Source of the DNA: JBBQVZ01 sp038211015 | GTDB lineage: Bacteria; Actinomycetota; UBA4738; HRBIN12 | Length of the DNA stretch: 12,195 nt | NCBI GenBank assembly: GCA_038211015.1 | Contig: JBBQVZ010000107.1 | Location: 1-12,195 of the forward strand | Direction of reading: 5' to 3' | Shown: one piece after another, positions 1 through 7,326 of the stretch | Layout of the letters: every line of letters begins with the position of its first letter | Position numbering within the stretch: the stretch's first letter is position 1 | The notes under the pieces: generated by a model | Database searches by the model: none | The model's input: the letters and a program-made list of their open reading frames with translations, nothing else | What the model was told of the DNA's origin: nothing | Made by a program: the position numbers and the translations under genes

Positions 1-757
1 TCGTCCCATCGGTCTTGGTGGGCAGCCGCACGCGGAGCAGCTCTCGCAGCTCGGACTGCATCCCGTCGTCGAGCGTCGCGCAGTACGCGGGCGCCGGACC
101 CTGCCCGGCCAGGAACGGGTTCCAATAGTCGTCGAAGTCCCTGAAGATCGTCGAGATGTCGATCGCCCTCGAGCGGACGTCGGCGAGGCCCGCGAGGTCG
201 AACAGGCCGCCGAGACCCTTCAGCGAGGCGATCTCCGCGAAGCGCTCACCCTCGTCCTGCTCGCGTGCCCTCGGGTCCAGGTCCTTCGCCGCGTCCCAGA
301 AGTACCGCATCATCTGCATGCCGCCGGCGTAGTCCCACACGTACACGCCGACCGTGGCACCGGGAGCCGCGACCCGCGCGAGCTCGTTCGCCACCCCGCC
401 CTGGTCGGCGATGAAGTTCAGCATCAATCCCGACACGACGGCTTCGAACGATCCGTCCTCGAACGGCAGCGACCGGGCGTCGCCGACCTGTGCTTCGAAC
501 CGCGGATCCGCCAGATGTTGCCGGGCGTACTTCACGAACCCCTCGGACTGATCGACCCCGTGGACCTCGGCGGGCTCGGCGCGCAGGAGGATCGACTCCG
601 AGAGCGCACCGGTGCCGCATCCGACGTCGAGCCAGCGGCCTCCAGCCGGGACCTCGAGCCATTCCAGGAAGGTCGCGGCGACCGCTCGGCTCCACCGGCC
701 CACGTACGGTTCGTAAAGGTCGCCGTCCTGCCAGGCCTCGGCTTGCATGGCCCTCAT
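1..757 (-). CDS. Class I SAM-dependent methyltransferase (partial, C-terminus outside the window)
   Basis: Transfers a methyl group from S-adenosylmethionine to an unknown acceptor, probably in the cytoplasm. The reverse strand from 757 is open to the left edge, giving about 252 residues without a stop. The Rossmann motif I LDVGCGTG is at about residues 43-50. An acidic motif II-like stretch (VHGVDQSEGF) and the later VGDARSLPFEDGSFEAVVSG block follow, as in Methyltransf_11/25 (UbiE/COQ5-like) proteins. The N-terminal QDGDLYEPYVGRWSR is common in actinobacterial members. I chose the ATG at 757 because GGAG (complement of 765-768) lies 7 nt upstream; the in-frame ATG at 748 is possible. The gene diverges from the ureohydrolase across a 45-bp gap. 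The family is clear but the substrate cannot be told; the domain does not suggest a DNA or rRNA methylase. Confidence 0.9.
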   Translation of the reverse strand, partial: MRAMQAEAWQDGDLYEPYVGRWSRAVAATFLEWLEVPAGGRWLDVGCGTGALSESILLRAEPAEVHGVDQSEGFVKYARQHLADPRFEAQVGDARSLPFEDGSFEAVVSGLMLNFIADQGGVANELARVAAPGATVGVYVWDYAGGMQMMRYFWDAAKDLDPRAREQDEGERFAEIASLKGLGGLFDLAGLADVRSRAIDISTIFRDFDDYWNPFLAGQGPAPAYCATLDDGMQSELRELLRVRLPTKTDGT

Positions 758-773
758 CTTCCCACTCCGACCT

Positions 774-786
774 CGGGGTTGCCCCG
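774..786. repeat. Short inverted repeat in the divergent intergenic region
   Basis: CGGGG-TTG-CCCCG is a 5-bp perfect inverted repeat with a 3-nt centre, in the 45-bp gap between the divergent methyltransferase and ureohydrolase starts. It lies just upstream of the putative -10 of the ureohydrolase, so it could be an operator. It is short and GC-rich, so chance is a real alternative. Confidence 0.25.
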
Positions 787-788
787 CG

Positions 789-802
789 TATGCTTCGGTG
801 CC
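789..802 (+). promoter_or_regulatory. Putative -10 element of a leaderless ureohydrolase transcript
   Basis: TATGCT at 789-794 fits the TAnnnT -10 pattern and is followed by 8 nt before the ATG at 803. No Shine-Dalgarno precedes that ATG, so transcription probably starts at or 1-2 nt before the start codon. There is no convincing -35 at the right distance. The same layout recurs before three other genes in this window. Confidence 0.45.
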
Positions 803-1831
803 ATGGCGGGCGAGCGCGACTTCCGGATCGAGCAGAGCGAGCTGCGCGGTGACGACGAGTTCACGGAGTTCAGCTCGGAGGACCTGCCCTACTACTCGGA
901 CTGGCACGGTTCGTTCGAGAAGCTTCCCTGGGCGACCGACGACGAGAGCCTCCGAGCGGCCGCGGCGGATGTGGCGATCGTCGGCGCGCCACTCGACGAC
1001 GCCGTGTCGTCGCGGCCCGGCGCGCGGTTCGGTCCCAGGGCGATCCGCATGGCCCCGACGGTCTGGAGCCGCAACTCCGCCTGGTCGATCCAGCAGGACG
1101 TCGAGCCCTACGCGCGGCTGAAGGTGGTCGACGCGGGCGATGCGCCCATCGTCCCCGCTCGCTTGGATCGCGGCCTGCGCGTGATCCACGAGAAGGTGTT
1201 CCGCGTGGCGAGTGCCGGACCCGTCCCGATCGTCCTGGGCGGCGATCACTCGATCACGTATCCGAGCGCCGCCGCCGTCGCGCGTCATCAGCATCCGCGC
1301 AAGGTCGGCATCGTGCATTTCGACGCGCATGCCGACACCGGCGCCGATCAGTGGGGCTCGCTCGTCGGGCACGGCACGCCGATGCGCCGGTTGATCGAGG
1401 AGGGATGGATCGCCGGCCCGAACTTCGTCCAGGTCGGGCTGCGCGGCTACTGGCCGGAGAAGGAGACCTGGGACTGGATGCGCGAGCAGGGGCTCCGCTG
1501 GCACACCATGGTCGAGATCGAGGATCGTGGGTCCGAAGCCGTGATCGCGGACGCGATCTCCGAGGCGCTCGACGGCCCGGACTGCATCTATCTTTCCGTG
1601 GACATCGACGTCGTCGACCCGGGCATGGCGCCCGGCACCGGCACGCCCGAGCCGGGCGGGATGCTCGCGCGCGAGCTGCTCCGCGCGGTGCGGCAGATCG
1701 TGTCGCAGGTCGACCTGGTCGGCATGGACGTGGTGGAGGTCTCGCCGCCGTACGACGATGCGGAGATCACCGCCTTGCTCGCGCACCGGGTGGTGATGGA
1801 GGCCATCACCGCGCTCGCCGCGAAGCGCTAG
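803..1831 (+). CDS. Agmatinase-family ureohydrolase (SpeB-like), binuclear Mn enzyme
   Basis: Hydrolyses a guanidino compound to urea plus an amine; agmatine to putrescine is the default guess. The product is 342 residues. All six metal ligands of the arginase/agmatinase fold are visible: H149 in GGDHS, D174/H176/D178 in HFDAHADTG, and D267/D269 in SVDIDVVDPG. APGTGTPEPGG follows, the loop typical of agmatinases rather than arginases. An N-terminal extension of about 50 residues precedes the catalytic domain, as in many actinobacterial members. The frame is open further upstream, but the ATG at 803 begins the recognisable protein and sits just after a TAnnnT element; earlier starts would overlap the divergent methyltransferase. 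No polyamine gene is adjacent. Guanidinobutyrase, guanidinopropionase or guanidine hydrolase activity cannot be excluded, because these share the same motifs. Confidence 0.9.
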   Translation: MAGERDFRIEQSELRGDDEFTEFSSEDLPYYSDWHGSFEKLPWATDDESLRAAAADVAIVGAPLDDAVSSRPGARFGPRAIRMAPTVWSRNSAWSIQQDVEPYARLKVVDAGDAPIVPARLDRGLRVIHEKVFRVASAGPVPIVLGGDHSITYPSAAAVARHQHPRKVGIVHFDAHADTGADQWGSLVGHGTPMRRLIEEGWIAGPNFVQVGLRGYWPEKETWDWMREQGLRWHTMVEIEDRGSEAVIADAISEALDGPDCIYLSVDIDVVDPGMAPGTGTPEPGGMLARELLRAVRQIVSQVDLVGMDVVEVSPPYDDAEITALLAHRVVMEAITALAAKR

Positions 1832-1850
1832 CGCCGCCCTCAAGCGGCGC
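1831..1850 (+). terminator. GC hairpin after the ureohydrolase stop codon
   Basis: GCGCCGC (1831-1837) and GCGGCGC (1844-1850) form a perfect 7-bp stem with a 6-nt loop, beginning at the last base of the TAG stop. There is no downstream T-tract, so it is not a classical intrinsic terminator. U-less hairpins at gene ends are often proposed as terminators or RNA stabilisers in high-GC actinobacteria. It lies in the 40-bp gap before the MoxR gene and could separate the two transcripts. Confidence 0.4.
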
Positions 1851-1871
1851 CTGCCGTGCGTCGAGACCCTA

Positions 1872-2846
1872 GTGGTGAGCCTTCCCGAGCCCGCTGTGGG
1901 CGAAGCGACTGCTGCTTTCCGCCGTCTGGTCGAGAACGTCGAGCGGGTCATCACGGGCAACCCTGCCGTGGTGGAGACGGCTGCCATCTGCCTGTTCGCC
2001 GAGGGCAACCTGCTGCTGGAAGGCGTGCCCGGCGTGGGGAAGACGATGCTGGCGCGGGCGCTGGCCCGTTCGATCGGTGGGGACTTCAGCCGGATCCAGG
2101 CCACGCCGGACCTCCTGCCCTCCGACGTCACGGGTATCAGCGTGTACGACCAGGGCCGCCATGAGTTCCGCTTCCAGCCGGGCCCCATCTTCGCGAACGT
2201 GGTGCTGGTCGACGAGATCAACCGCACGACACCCCGGACGCAGTCGGCGCTGCTGGAGCCCATGGAGGAGCGGCAGGTGACGGTCGAAGGTGTCACGCAC
2301 CTCTTGCCGACGCCGTTCGTGGTGATCGCGACCGAGAACCCGATCGACCAGCATGGAACCTATCCGCTGCCCGAGGGGCAGCTCGACAGGTTCTCTCTGA
2401 CGGTGGCGGTCGGGTATCCGGAGCGCTCCCGAGCCGCGGAGATCGTCAGGCGTCAGCTGCTCCGCCACCCGATCGAAGACCTCGAGGCGGTGCTGGGTCC
2501 GCAAGACATCGTTGCCTGCCAGCACGCGGTCCGCGAGGTCCACGTGGACCAGACCGTGATCGACTACGTCGTGGCGGTGGTGCACGCCACGCGCACCGCG
2601 CCCGAGGTCGCACTGGGCGCGTCACCACGCTCGATGATCGCGCTCACCCGATGCGCGCAGGCTCGCGCCATCAGCGAGGGACGGGACTTCGCGCTGCCGG
2701 ACGACGTGAAGGCGTTGGCATCGGCGGCGCTGGCGCACCGGCTGATCCCGCGGCAGGGCCGGAGCAATGCGGGCGTGGGCCGAGAGGTGGTCCGCCGGGT
2801 CCTCGACGAGGTCGCCGTCCCGCTCGGCGTCGTCGGGCGGTCCTGA
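1872..2846 (+). CDS. MoxR-family AAA+ ATPase
   Basis: A cytoplasmic ATPase thought to act as a chaperone-like remodeller of partner proteins, often ones encoded next to it. The 324-residue product has Walker A GVPGVGKT at 51-58, Walker B VVLVDEIN with D114/E115, the family-typical TQSALLEPMEERQVT stretch at 123-137, and sensor 1 VIATENP ending at about 157. A C-terminal lid domain with the ASPRS motif follows. This matches the usual MoxR length. The start is GTG at 1872 or the adjacent GTG at 1875; no good Shine-Dalgarno or TAnnnT box decides between them. It is the first gene of a trio: the DUF58 gene follows after 2 nt and the transglutaminase after that. The order is the conserved MoxR-DUF58-transglutaminase arrangement, so DUF58 is the likely partner (inference). 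Confidence 0.95.
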   Translation: MVSLPEPAVGEATAAFRRLVENVERVITGNPAVVETAAICLFAEGNLLLEGVPGVGKTMLARALARSIGGDFSRIQATPDLLPSDVTGISVYDQGRHEFRFQPGPIFANVVLVDEINRTTPRTQSALLEPMEERQVTVEGVTHLLPTPFVVIATENPIDQHGTYPLPEGQLDRFSLTVAVGYPERSRAAEIVRRQLLRHPIEDLEAVLGPQDIVACQHAVREVHVDQTVIDYVVAVVHATRTAPEVALGASPRSMIALTRCAQARAISEGRDFALPDDVKALASAALAHRLIPRQGRSNAGVGREVVRRVLDEVAVPLGVVGRS

Positions 2847-2848
2847 CC

Positions 2849-4069
2849 GTGCGCCTGCGCAAGCGGGCCGCCGGTCTCGTCCTGGGGGCAGGCATCCTGT
2901 TCCTCCTCGGAACGAACGTGCAGGCCGGGTGGCTGTTCGTCCTCTGCGCCCTGATGCTGGGCACGCTCCTGTCCGGCGCGATCCTCCCCGGTCGCATGCT
3001 CCGGGGCATCGAGGTCGAGCGGCGCGCTCCTGCAGAGGTCGTGCAGGGCGAGGAGGCGTTCGTCGACCTGATCGTCACGAACCGTGCTCGCGGCATCCGC
3101 CTGGGGCTGACGGTCGACGATCCGCACGTGGCGCCGACGAGCCTGTACCTCACGAAGGTTTCGCCCGGAGAACGCGTCGAGTTGGTCACCCTGCGCCCGG
3201 CGCGCAAGCGCGGAGTGCAGGAGGCCACGGTGGTCACGCTCCGTTCCGCGGCGCCGTTCGGCGTCGCCGAACGGCGCCGAACGCTCACCGTCGCCGGCAG
3301 CACCATCGTGCTGCCGGCCGTCCTCCCGCTGGGGCCGCTCCCGTTCCTGGCCACGGCGTCCGATCCGAACCGCTCCGCTCGATCGATCGCGCACCGAGGG
3401 TCCGGGCCCGAGTACCTGGGGGTCCGCGAATACCGTCCGGGTGACAGCCCACGCCATGTGCACTGGCCCTCGACGGCCCGCACGGGAACGGTCATGGTGC
3501 GCGAGCTCGAGGAGGAGCGCTCGCAACGCCTGGCGATCGTCGTCGACACGCTCACCGACGTCGGCGACGAAGGCTCGCCGCTCGACGCCTGCTGCACGGC
3601 GGCCGCCTCCATCGCTCGTGTCGCGCTCGCCGGCGGTCACACCCTGCGCATGATCGCCGTGCATCCGGGACGAGGCGTGGACGTGGCGGACGACGTGGAC
3701 GAGGGATCGCTCCGTCGCCGTCTCGCCGCGATCGTGCCCGACGGCGTGCCGCTCGCCGACGTCGTGGACAAGGGCGGCGACGCGTTCCGGGACGTCGACG
3801 TCGTCGTGCTCATCTTCCCCACTTGGCGAACGAACCGCGACGGAGCGCTCGCGCGTGCGATCGAGTCCCTGGCCGCCACTCGAACGCGCGTCGTCGCGGT
3901 CCCGGTCGAGGTCGGACCGGACGACGCGAAACGGATGGCGGCGATGAAGGCCGAGGAGGTCGACGCGTTCGTGACCACGCTCGTACGGTCCGGCGCCGAC
4001 GTCTTTCCGTGGCGTCACGACGCGCCGCTCGATGTCGCGCTCGCCGGAGATCAGGCGGTGCCCCGATGA
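2849..4069 (+). CDS. DUF58 domain membrane protein
   Basis: Function unknown. DUF58 proteins are routinely encoded with MoxR ATPases, and their C-terminal part resembles a von Willebrand A-like fold. From GTG 2849 the product is 406 residues, normal for the family. Two transmembrane helices lie at about residues 8-22 and 27-45. A beta-rich region follows, then the DUF58 signature at about 191-213 (GVREYRPGDSPRHVHW and then STARTG), followed by RELEEERSQRLAIVVDTL, the start of the vWA-like strand. The GTG is 2 nt after the MoxR stop, and the reading gives MRLRKRAAG directly before the first helix. The frame is open farther upstream inside moxR, but that part is shadow coding. The stop overlaps the next start as ATGA, so it is probably translationally coupled to the transglutaminase. 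Confidence 0.92.
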   Translation: MRLRKRAAGLVLGAGILFLLGTNVQAGWLFVLCALMLGTLLSGAILPGRMLRGIEVERRAPAEVVQGEEAFVDLIVTNRARGIRLGLTVDDPHVAPTSLYLTKVSPGERVELVTLRPARKRGVQEATVVTLRSAAPFGVAERRRTLTVAGSTIVLPAVLPLGPLPFLATASDPNRSARSIAHRGSGPEYLGVREYRPGDSPRHVHWPSTARTGTVMVRELEEERSQRLAIVVDTLTDVGDEGSPLDACCTAAASIARVALAGGHTLRMIAVHPGRGVDVADDVDEGSLRRRLAAIVPDGVPLADVVDKGGDAFRDVDVVVLIFPTWRTNRDGALARAIESLAATRTRVVAVPVEVGPDDAKRMAAMKAEEVDAFVTTLVRSGADVFPWRHDAPLDVALAGDQAVPR

Positions 4070-6252
4070 CCTCAGCGTCATCGCTCCGCGACCGGATGCT
4101 CCGTGGCTCGGGAACCCCCGAGGATTCGGTCGCGATGCGTGTGTTCGTCGCCGGCGCAGTGGAGGTCGCGATCCTCGCCGTGGTGGCACAGGGCGGGGTG
4201 CACGGGGCCGCAGCGATCCTGCCGCTCACGTTGGCTCCGGTCGGCTACGTGTTCTCGTACAGACAGCGCCACCGCTCGAACATCACCACCAAGGTCTTGT
4301 TGTCGGTGGGGCTGCTCGTTGCGTTCGCGGCGTTCCTCCAGAGCGTCCAGGTGGCCGGCTCGGTCGACCAGGCGCGCGTGCCGTTGGCGTCGTTGTTCCT
4401 GTGGGTCCAGGTGCTCCATGCGTTCGACGTGCCCCGGCGACGCGACCTGGCGTTCTCGATGGTCTCCAGCGTGATCCTGATGGCGGAGGCCGGCGCCCTC
4501 TCCCTCTCGTCGTCGTTCGCGTTGTTCGTGCTGCCCTGGGCGGCGCTCAGCGGCGGGTGGCTCTTCCTGTCGAGCCGGCCGCGCTCTGCGCCGGCCACGA
4601 AGGTCGTGGCGGTTCGACGCCGGACTCCGACGCGCGGAGAGACCGCCGCGACGGTCCGCGGGGCCGCCTGGGCCGGCTCGTCCGTCGTCCTCGCGAGCCT
4701 GCTCGTCTTCATGGGGATCCCGAGGCTTCCTGGGACGCTCGTGCGTTCCTTGCCGTTCTCGCTCGGCGGCGCAGCCTCGGCGGTGGCGGACTTCGCCGGT
4801 GGGGTGCAGAACCCCTCGCTCCCGGCGGAGACGGGCGACGGCGTGGTGAACTTCGCGCCGGACGCGTACCCGGGGTTCAGCGATGTCGTCGATCTGCGCG
4901 CGCGCGGTCACCTCTCGGACGAGATCGCGTTCCGTGTGCGTGCGCCCCAGGCAGCGCTCTGGCGGGCAGAGGCGTTCGACACGTTCGACGGGACGATGTG
5001 GACGATCTCGAACCGGTCGACCGAGCCCCTTCAGCAGGGCGATGCGCCCAACGCCGTCGTGGTGCCGGACGGGCTCGGATTGATCGGGCCGGTGCCGACG
5101 GTGCGCGTCACGCAGACGTTCTACATCGACACACCCCAACCGAACGTCCTGTTCGCCGCGGCCGTTCCCGAGGAGGTGTACTTCCCGTCCGGCGGCTTGC
5201 AGGTGGACCTTTACGGCTCCGTCCGCTCGCCGATCCTGCTCGACGAGGGCATGGTCTATTCCGTCGTGTCCAACGTGCCGGTGACGGACGCGCGGACGTT
5301 GCGCCTCACGCACCCACCCGGACCGATCGTGAGCGACCCGATCTACGTCCAGATCCCGGCCGAGATGCCCGAGCGGGTCGGCGAGCTCGCACATCGGATC
5401 ACCGCCGGTGCGACCAGCGAGTACGACCGCGTGGTGGCCGTGCAATCCTGGATCCGCCGCAACACCACGTACGACCTCGACGTTCCGGATGACCCTGCGG
5501 GGGTCGACTCGGTCGATCATTTCCTGTTCGTCACCCGGACCGGCTTCTGCGAGCAGATCGCGAGCTCGCTCGCCATCATGCTGAGGACGCTCGGGATCCC
5601 CACGCGGCTGGTGACCGGTTACGGACCGGGCGAACGGAACCCGTTGACCGGCTACTTCGAAGTCAAACAGTCGGACGCGCACGCCTGGGTAGAGGTGTTC
5701 TACCCGGGCATCGGGTGGGTTCCCTACGACCCGACGTTCGGAGTGCCGGAGGCGGCTCCGCACGCGAGCAGCCGGTTCATCGGCGGCGAGGTCCTCGCGG
5801 CCGTTGGACGGTTCCTGTCGGGTGCCATCCCTGGATCGGTGAAGAGCCTCTTCCGAGACGCAGGCAGCGGGATGGGTATCGTCCGGGACGGGATGCTCCG
5901 CGCCTGGCCCGTGGTGCTCGTCGTGCTGGCAATCCTGGTGCTGCTCGTGAGGGCTCGGCTTCGCCGGCGTTCGCGGGCGCCGGCGCAGGCGGCAGCACTC
6001 GGCGCGTACCTCGACCTGACGGAGGTCCTTGCCCCGCTCGGGCATCCGCTCGTGGAGCACGCGACGCCGCGTGAGTACCTGCGAGGTGTGTCCGCAGACC
6101 CGGCGATCGAGCGTGCGGTCGCGTTCGAGGCGGAGCTGGTCGTCGCCACGCTCGAGCGGGACCGGTTCTCCGGTCGTCCGGCACCCGACGCCGATCTCGA
6201 CCGGGCGCGAGCGGCCGTCACCACCGTGCGGGAGATCGTGTCTCGGCGTTGA
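4066..6252 (+). CDS. TgpA-like membrane transglutaminase (DUF3488 / transglutaminase core / DUF4129)
   Basis: A membrane protein with an extracytoplasmic transglutaminase-type domain; the substrate is unknown, and members may act as transglutaminases or as cysteine proteases/amidases. The product is 728 residues. The N-terminal 225 residues hold about seven hydrophobic helices (DUF3488/TgpA_N), followed by an extracellular region. The transglutaminase core has the full catalytic triad: C495 in TGFCEQIASS, H539 in SDAHAWVEVFYPGIGWVPYD, and D555 at the end of that stretch. A last transmembrane helix lies at about 612-630. A charged cytoplasmic DUF4129-like tail (about 640-725) ends the protein. 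The ATG at 4066 overlaps the DUF58 stop by 4 nt (ATGA), fixing the start. This is the third gene of the MoxR-DUF58 operon, and the usual partner in that cluster. Confidence 0.95.
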   Translation: MTSASSLRDRMLRGSGTPEDSVAMRVFVAGAVEVAILAVVAQGGVHGAAAILPLTLAPVGYVFSYRQRHRSNITTKVLLSVGLLVAFAAFLQSVQVAGSVDQARVPLASLFLWVQVLHAFDVPRRRDLAFSMVSSVILMAEAGALSLSSSFALFVLPWAALSGGWLFLSSRPRSAPATKVVAVRRRTPTRGETAATVRGAAWAGSSVVLASLLVFMGIPRLPGTLVRSLPFSLGGAASAVADFAGGVQNPSLPAETGDGVVNFAPDAYPGFSDVVDLRARGHLSDEIAFRVRAPQAALWRAEAFDTFDGTMWTISNRSTEPLQQGDAPNAVVVPDGLGLIGPVPTVRVTQTFYIDTPQPNVLFAAAVPEEVYFPSGGLQVDLYGSVRSPILLDEGMVYSVVSNVPVTDARTLRLTHPPGPIVSDPIYVQIPAEMPERVGELAHRITAGATSEYDRVVAVQSWIRRNTTYDLDVPDDPAGVDSVDHFLFVTRTGFCEQIASSLAIMLRTLGIPTRLVTGYGPGERNPLTGYFEVKQSDAHAWVEVFYPGIGWVPYDPTFGVPEAAPHASSRFIGGEVLAAVGRFLSGAIPGSVKSLFRDAGSGMGIVRDGMLRAWPVVLVVLAILVLLVRARLRRRSRAPAQAAALGAYLDLTEVLAPLGHPLVEHATPREYLRGVSADPAIERAVAFEAELVVATLERDRFSGRPAPDADLDRARAAVTTVREIVSRR

Positions 6253-6265
6253 CCGCCTCGCGCGA

Positions 6266-6277
6266 TACGGTTCCGCC
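6266..6277 (+). promoter_or_regulatory. Putative -10 element of a leaderless M23 peptidase transcript
   Basis: TACGGT at 6266-6271 lies 6 nt before the GTG at 6278, with no Shine-Dalgarno. TTGACC at 6249-6254, overlapping the previous stop codon, resembles a -35 but is only 11 nt from the -10, which is too close. The 25-bp gap also allows read-through from the upstream operon. Confidence 0.4.
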
Positions 6278-7147
6278 GTGAACAGGGCATCTCTTGGACT
6301 GGTCCTCCTCATCGGGGTGCTCGGTCCTCTGGCCAGCTCCGCCCCGGCCACGCCTACGGTGCAGGTGGGGAGACCGCAGCACACGTTCCCCGTGGCGGGT
6401 TGCGAGGCAGCCTCATACGGACCGACCCATCACGACTATCCGGCGACCGACATCTTCGTGCCCTCAGGGACCCGGTTCCGAGCCGTCACGTCGGGGGTCG
6501 TCGAAGCGGTCAGCCGTCTCGATCGATGGAGGCCCGATCTCGACAGGCCGTGGACCCGCGGCGGACGCTTCGTGAGCCTGGTGGGAGATGACGGGGTGCG
6601 GTACTACGGCTCGCATCTTCGGTCCGTCGCGGCGGGTATCGGACCTGGTGACAGCGTTCGGGTCGGGCAGCTGCTGGGCTTCACGGGACAGTCCGGCAAC
6701 GCCAGGCTCAGCGTGCCTCATCTGCACTTCGGCATCTCTCACCCCACGACACCGACCGATTGGCGGACGCGCCGTGGAGAGGTGTGGCCGTTCCGCTATC
6801 TCCGGGCATGGTGCGCCGGTCGCAACCCCACTCCGGCACTGCCGGGCCGATCGCTACCCGACGCGGGTGTCGCCGTGCATGCCGTATGCGTAGTGGCCGG
6901 GCAGATGGCATCCGAAGATCAGCGTCTGGGGCGCCGAGGAGAACGTCATGGTGGTCGCCACCGTCTCGCCGGCCGGAACCGAGACCTCTCCAGGCCGCGG
7001 CGGGTGGTGCGCCTCGGTGCCGCGTTCGTGGGCGAGCTGCACGCCTTCGTCGCCGACGATGAACTCGTGGTCGATCGGGTCGGTGTTCTCGATCACGAAC
7101 CGGATGGTCTGACCGGGTTCGACGTCGATCGCACCCATGTCGAATGA
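6278..7147 (+). CDS. Exported M23 (LytM-type) metallopeptidase; 3' end uncertain
   Basis: Probably a secreted or periplasmic cell-wall endopeptidase, or a catalytically limited LytM factor. A signal peptide is visible (MNRASLGLVLLIGVLGPLASSAPA). The domain then begins at about residue 35, with YGPTHHDYPATDIF (H51/H52, D58), the SGVVEAV strand, the GSHLR segment, GQSGN, and the C-terminal PHLHFGI motif with H148 and H150. C42 and a later cysteine in RAWCAGRN may form a disulphide. The recognisable domain ends near 6845, but the frame stays open to the TGA at 7145-7147. This adds about 100 residues antisense to the cupredoxin gene, giving 289 in all. The tail resembles no domain I know and is Arg/Gly/Val-rich, as expected of shadow sequence. 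A frameshift into the neighbouring frame would end at 6893. Confidence 0.8.
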   Translation: MNRASLGLVLLIGVLGPLASSAPATPTVQVGRPQHTFPVAGCEAASYGPTHHDYPATDIFVPSGTRFRAVTSGVVEAVSRLDRWRPDLDRPWTRGGRFVSLVGDDGVRYYGSHLRSVAAGIGPGDSVRVGQLLGFTGQSGNARLSVPHLHFGISHPTTPTDWRTRRGEVWPFRYLRAWCAGRNPTPALPGRSLPDAGVAVHAVCVVAGQMASEDQRLGRRGERHGGRHRLAGRNRDLSRPRRVVRLGAAFVGELHAFVADDELVVDRVGVLDHEPDGLTGFDVDRTHVE

Positions 7148-7312
7148 CGAGTAGTGGATCCGGAGGACGACGGTACGGACCGCAGGTCCCTCGCCCGGCG
7201 CGCCGAGCCACGCCGCAGCGACGGAGGTCCCGACGCCCAGCAGGACCATGGCTGCGAGGACGAGACCGACGCCGAGCGCCCGCAGGCTTCCCGAACCGCG
7301 CGTCATCGACAT
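6854..7312 (-). CDS. Cupredoxin-domain protein, exported or membrane-anchored, type 1 copper site
   Basis: A small blue-copper-type protein, probably extracytoplasmic; it could carry electrons or bind or buffer copper. The 152-residue product has an N-terminal hydrophobic segment at about 10-34 (signal peptide or anchor), then a plastocyanin-like beta domain with VEPGQTIRFVIENTDPIDHEF. The ligands of a type 1 site are all present: H82 in DHEF, and C135, H140 and M145 in GCHLPGHYAYGM. There are extra histidines at 102-103 and 146. The ATG at 7312 is 14 nt after the DUF2330 stop, with GAGG 6 nt upstream, so the two genes form an operon. An ATG two codons further in is an alternative. The distal half of the gene is overlapped antisense by the open M23 frame. 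Electron-transfer partners are not visible in the window. Confidence 0.9.
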   Translation of the reverse strand: MSMTRGSGSLRALGVGLVLAAMVLLGVGTSVAAAWLGAPGEGPAVRTVVLRIHYSSFDMGAIDVEPGQTIRFVIENTDPIDHEFIVGDEGVQLAHERGTEAHHPPRPGEVSVPAGETVATTMTFSSAPQTLIFGCHLPGHYAYGMHGDTRVG

Positions 7313-7326
7313 CTCGCGCCTCAGGG

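Noticed and set aside
2564..4189. A 541-codon minus-strand frame.
   Set aside because: It is antisense to the moxR 3' end and the DUF58 gene, with no recognisable domain or supported start.
4078..6384. A 768-codon minus-strand frame.
   Set aside because: It lies antisense to the transglutaminase gene, whose catalytic residues and domains are complete. The reverse product is low-complexity, Arg- and Glu-rich shadow sequence.
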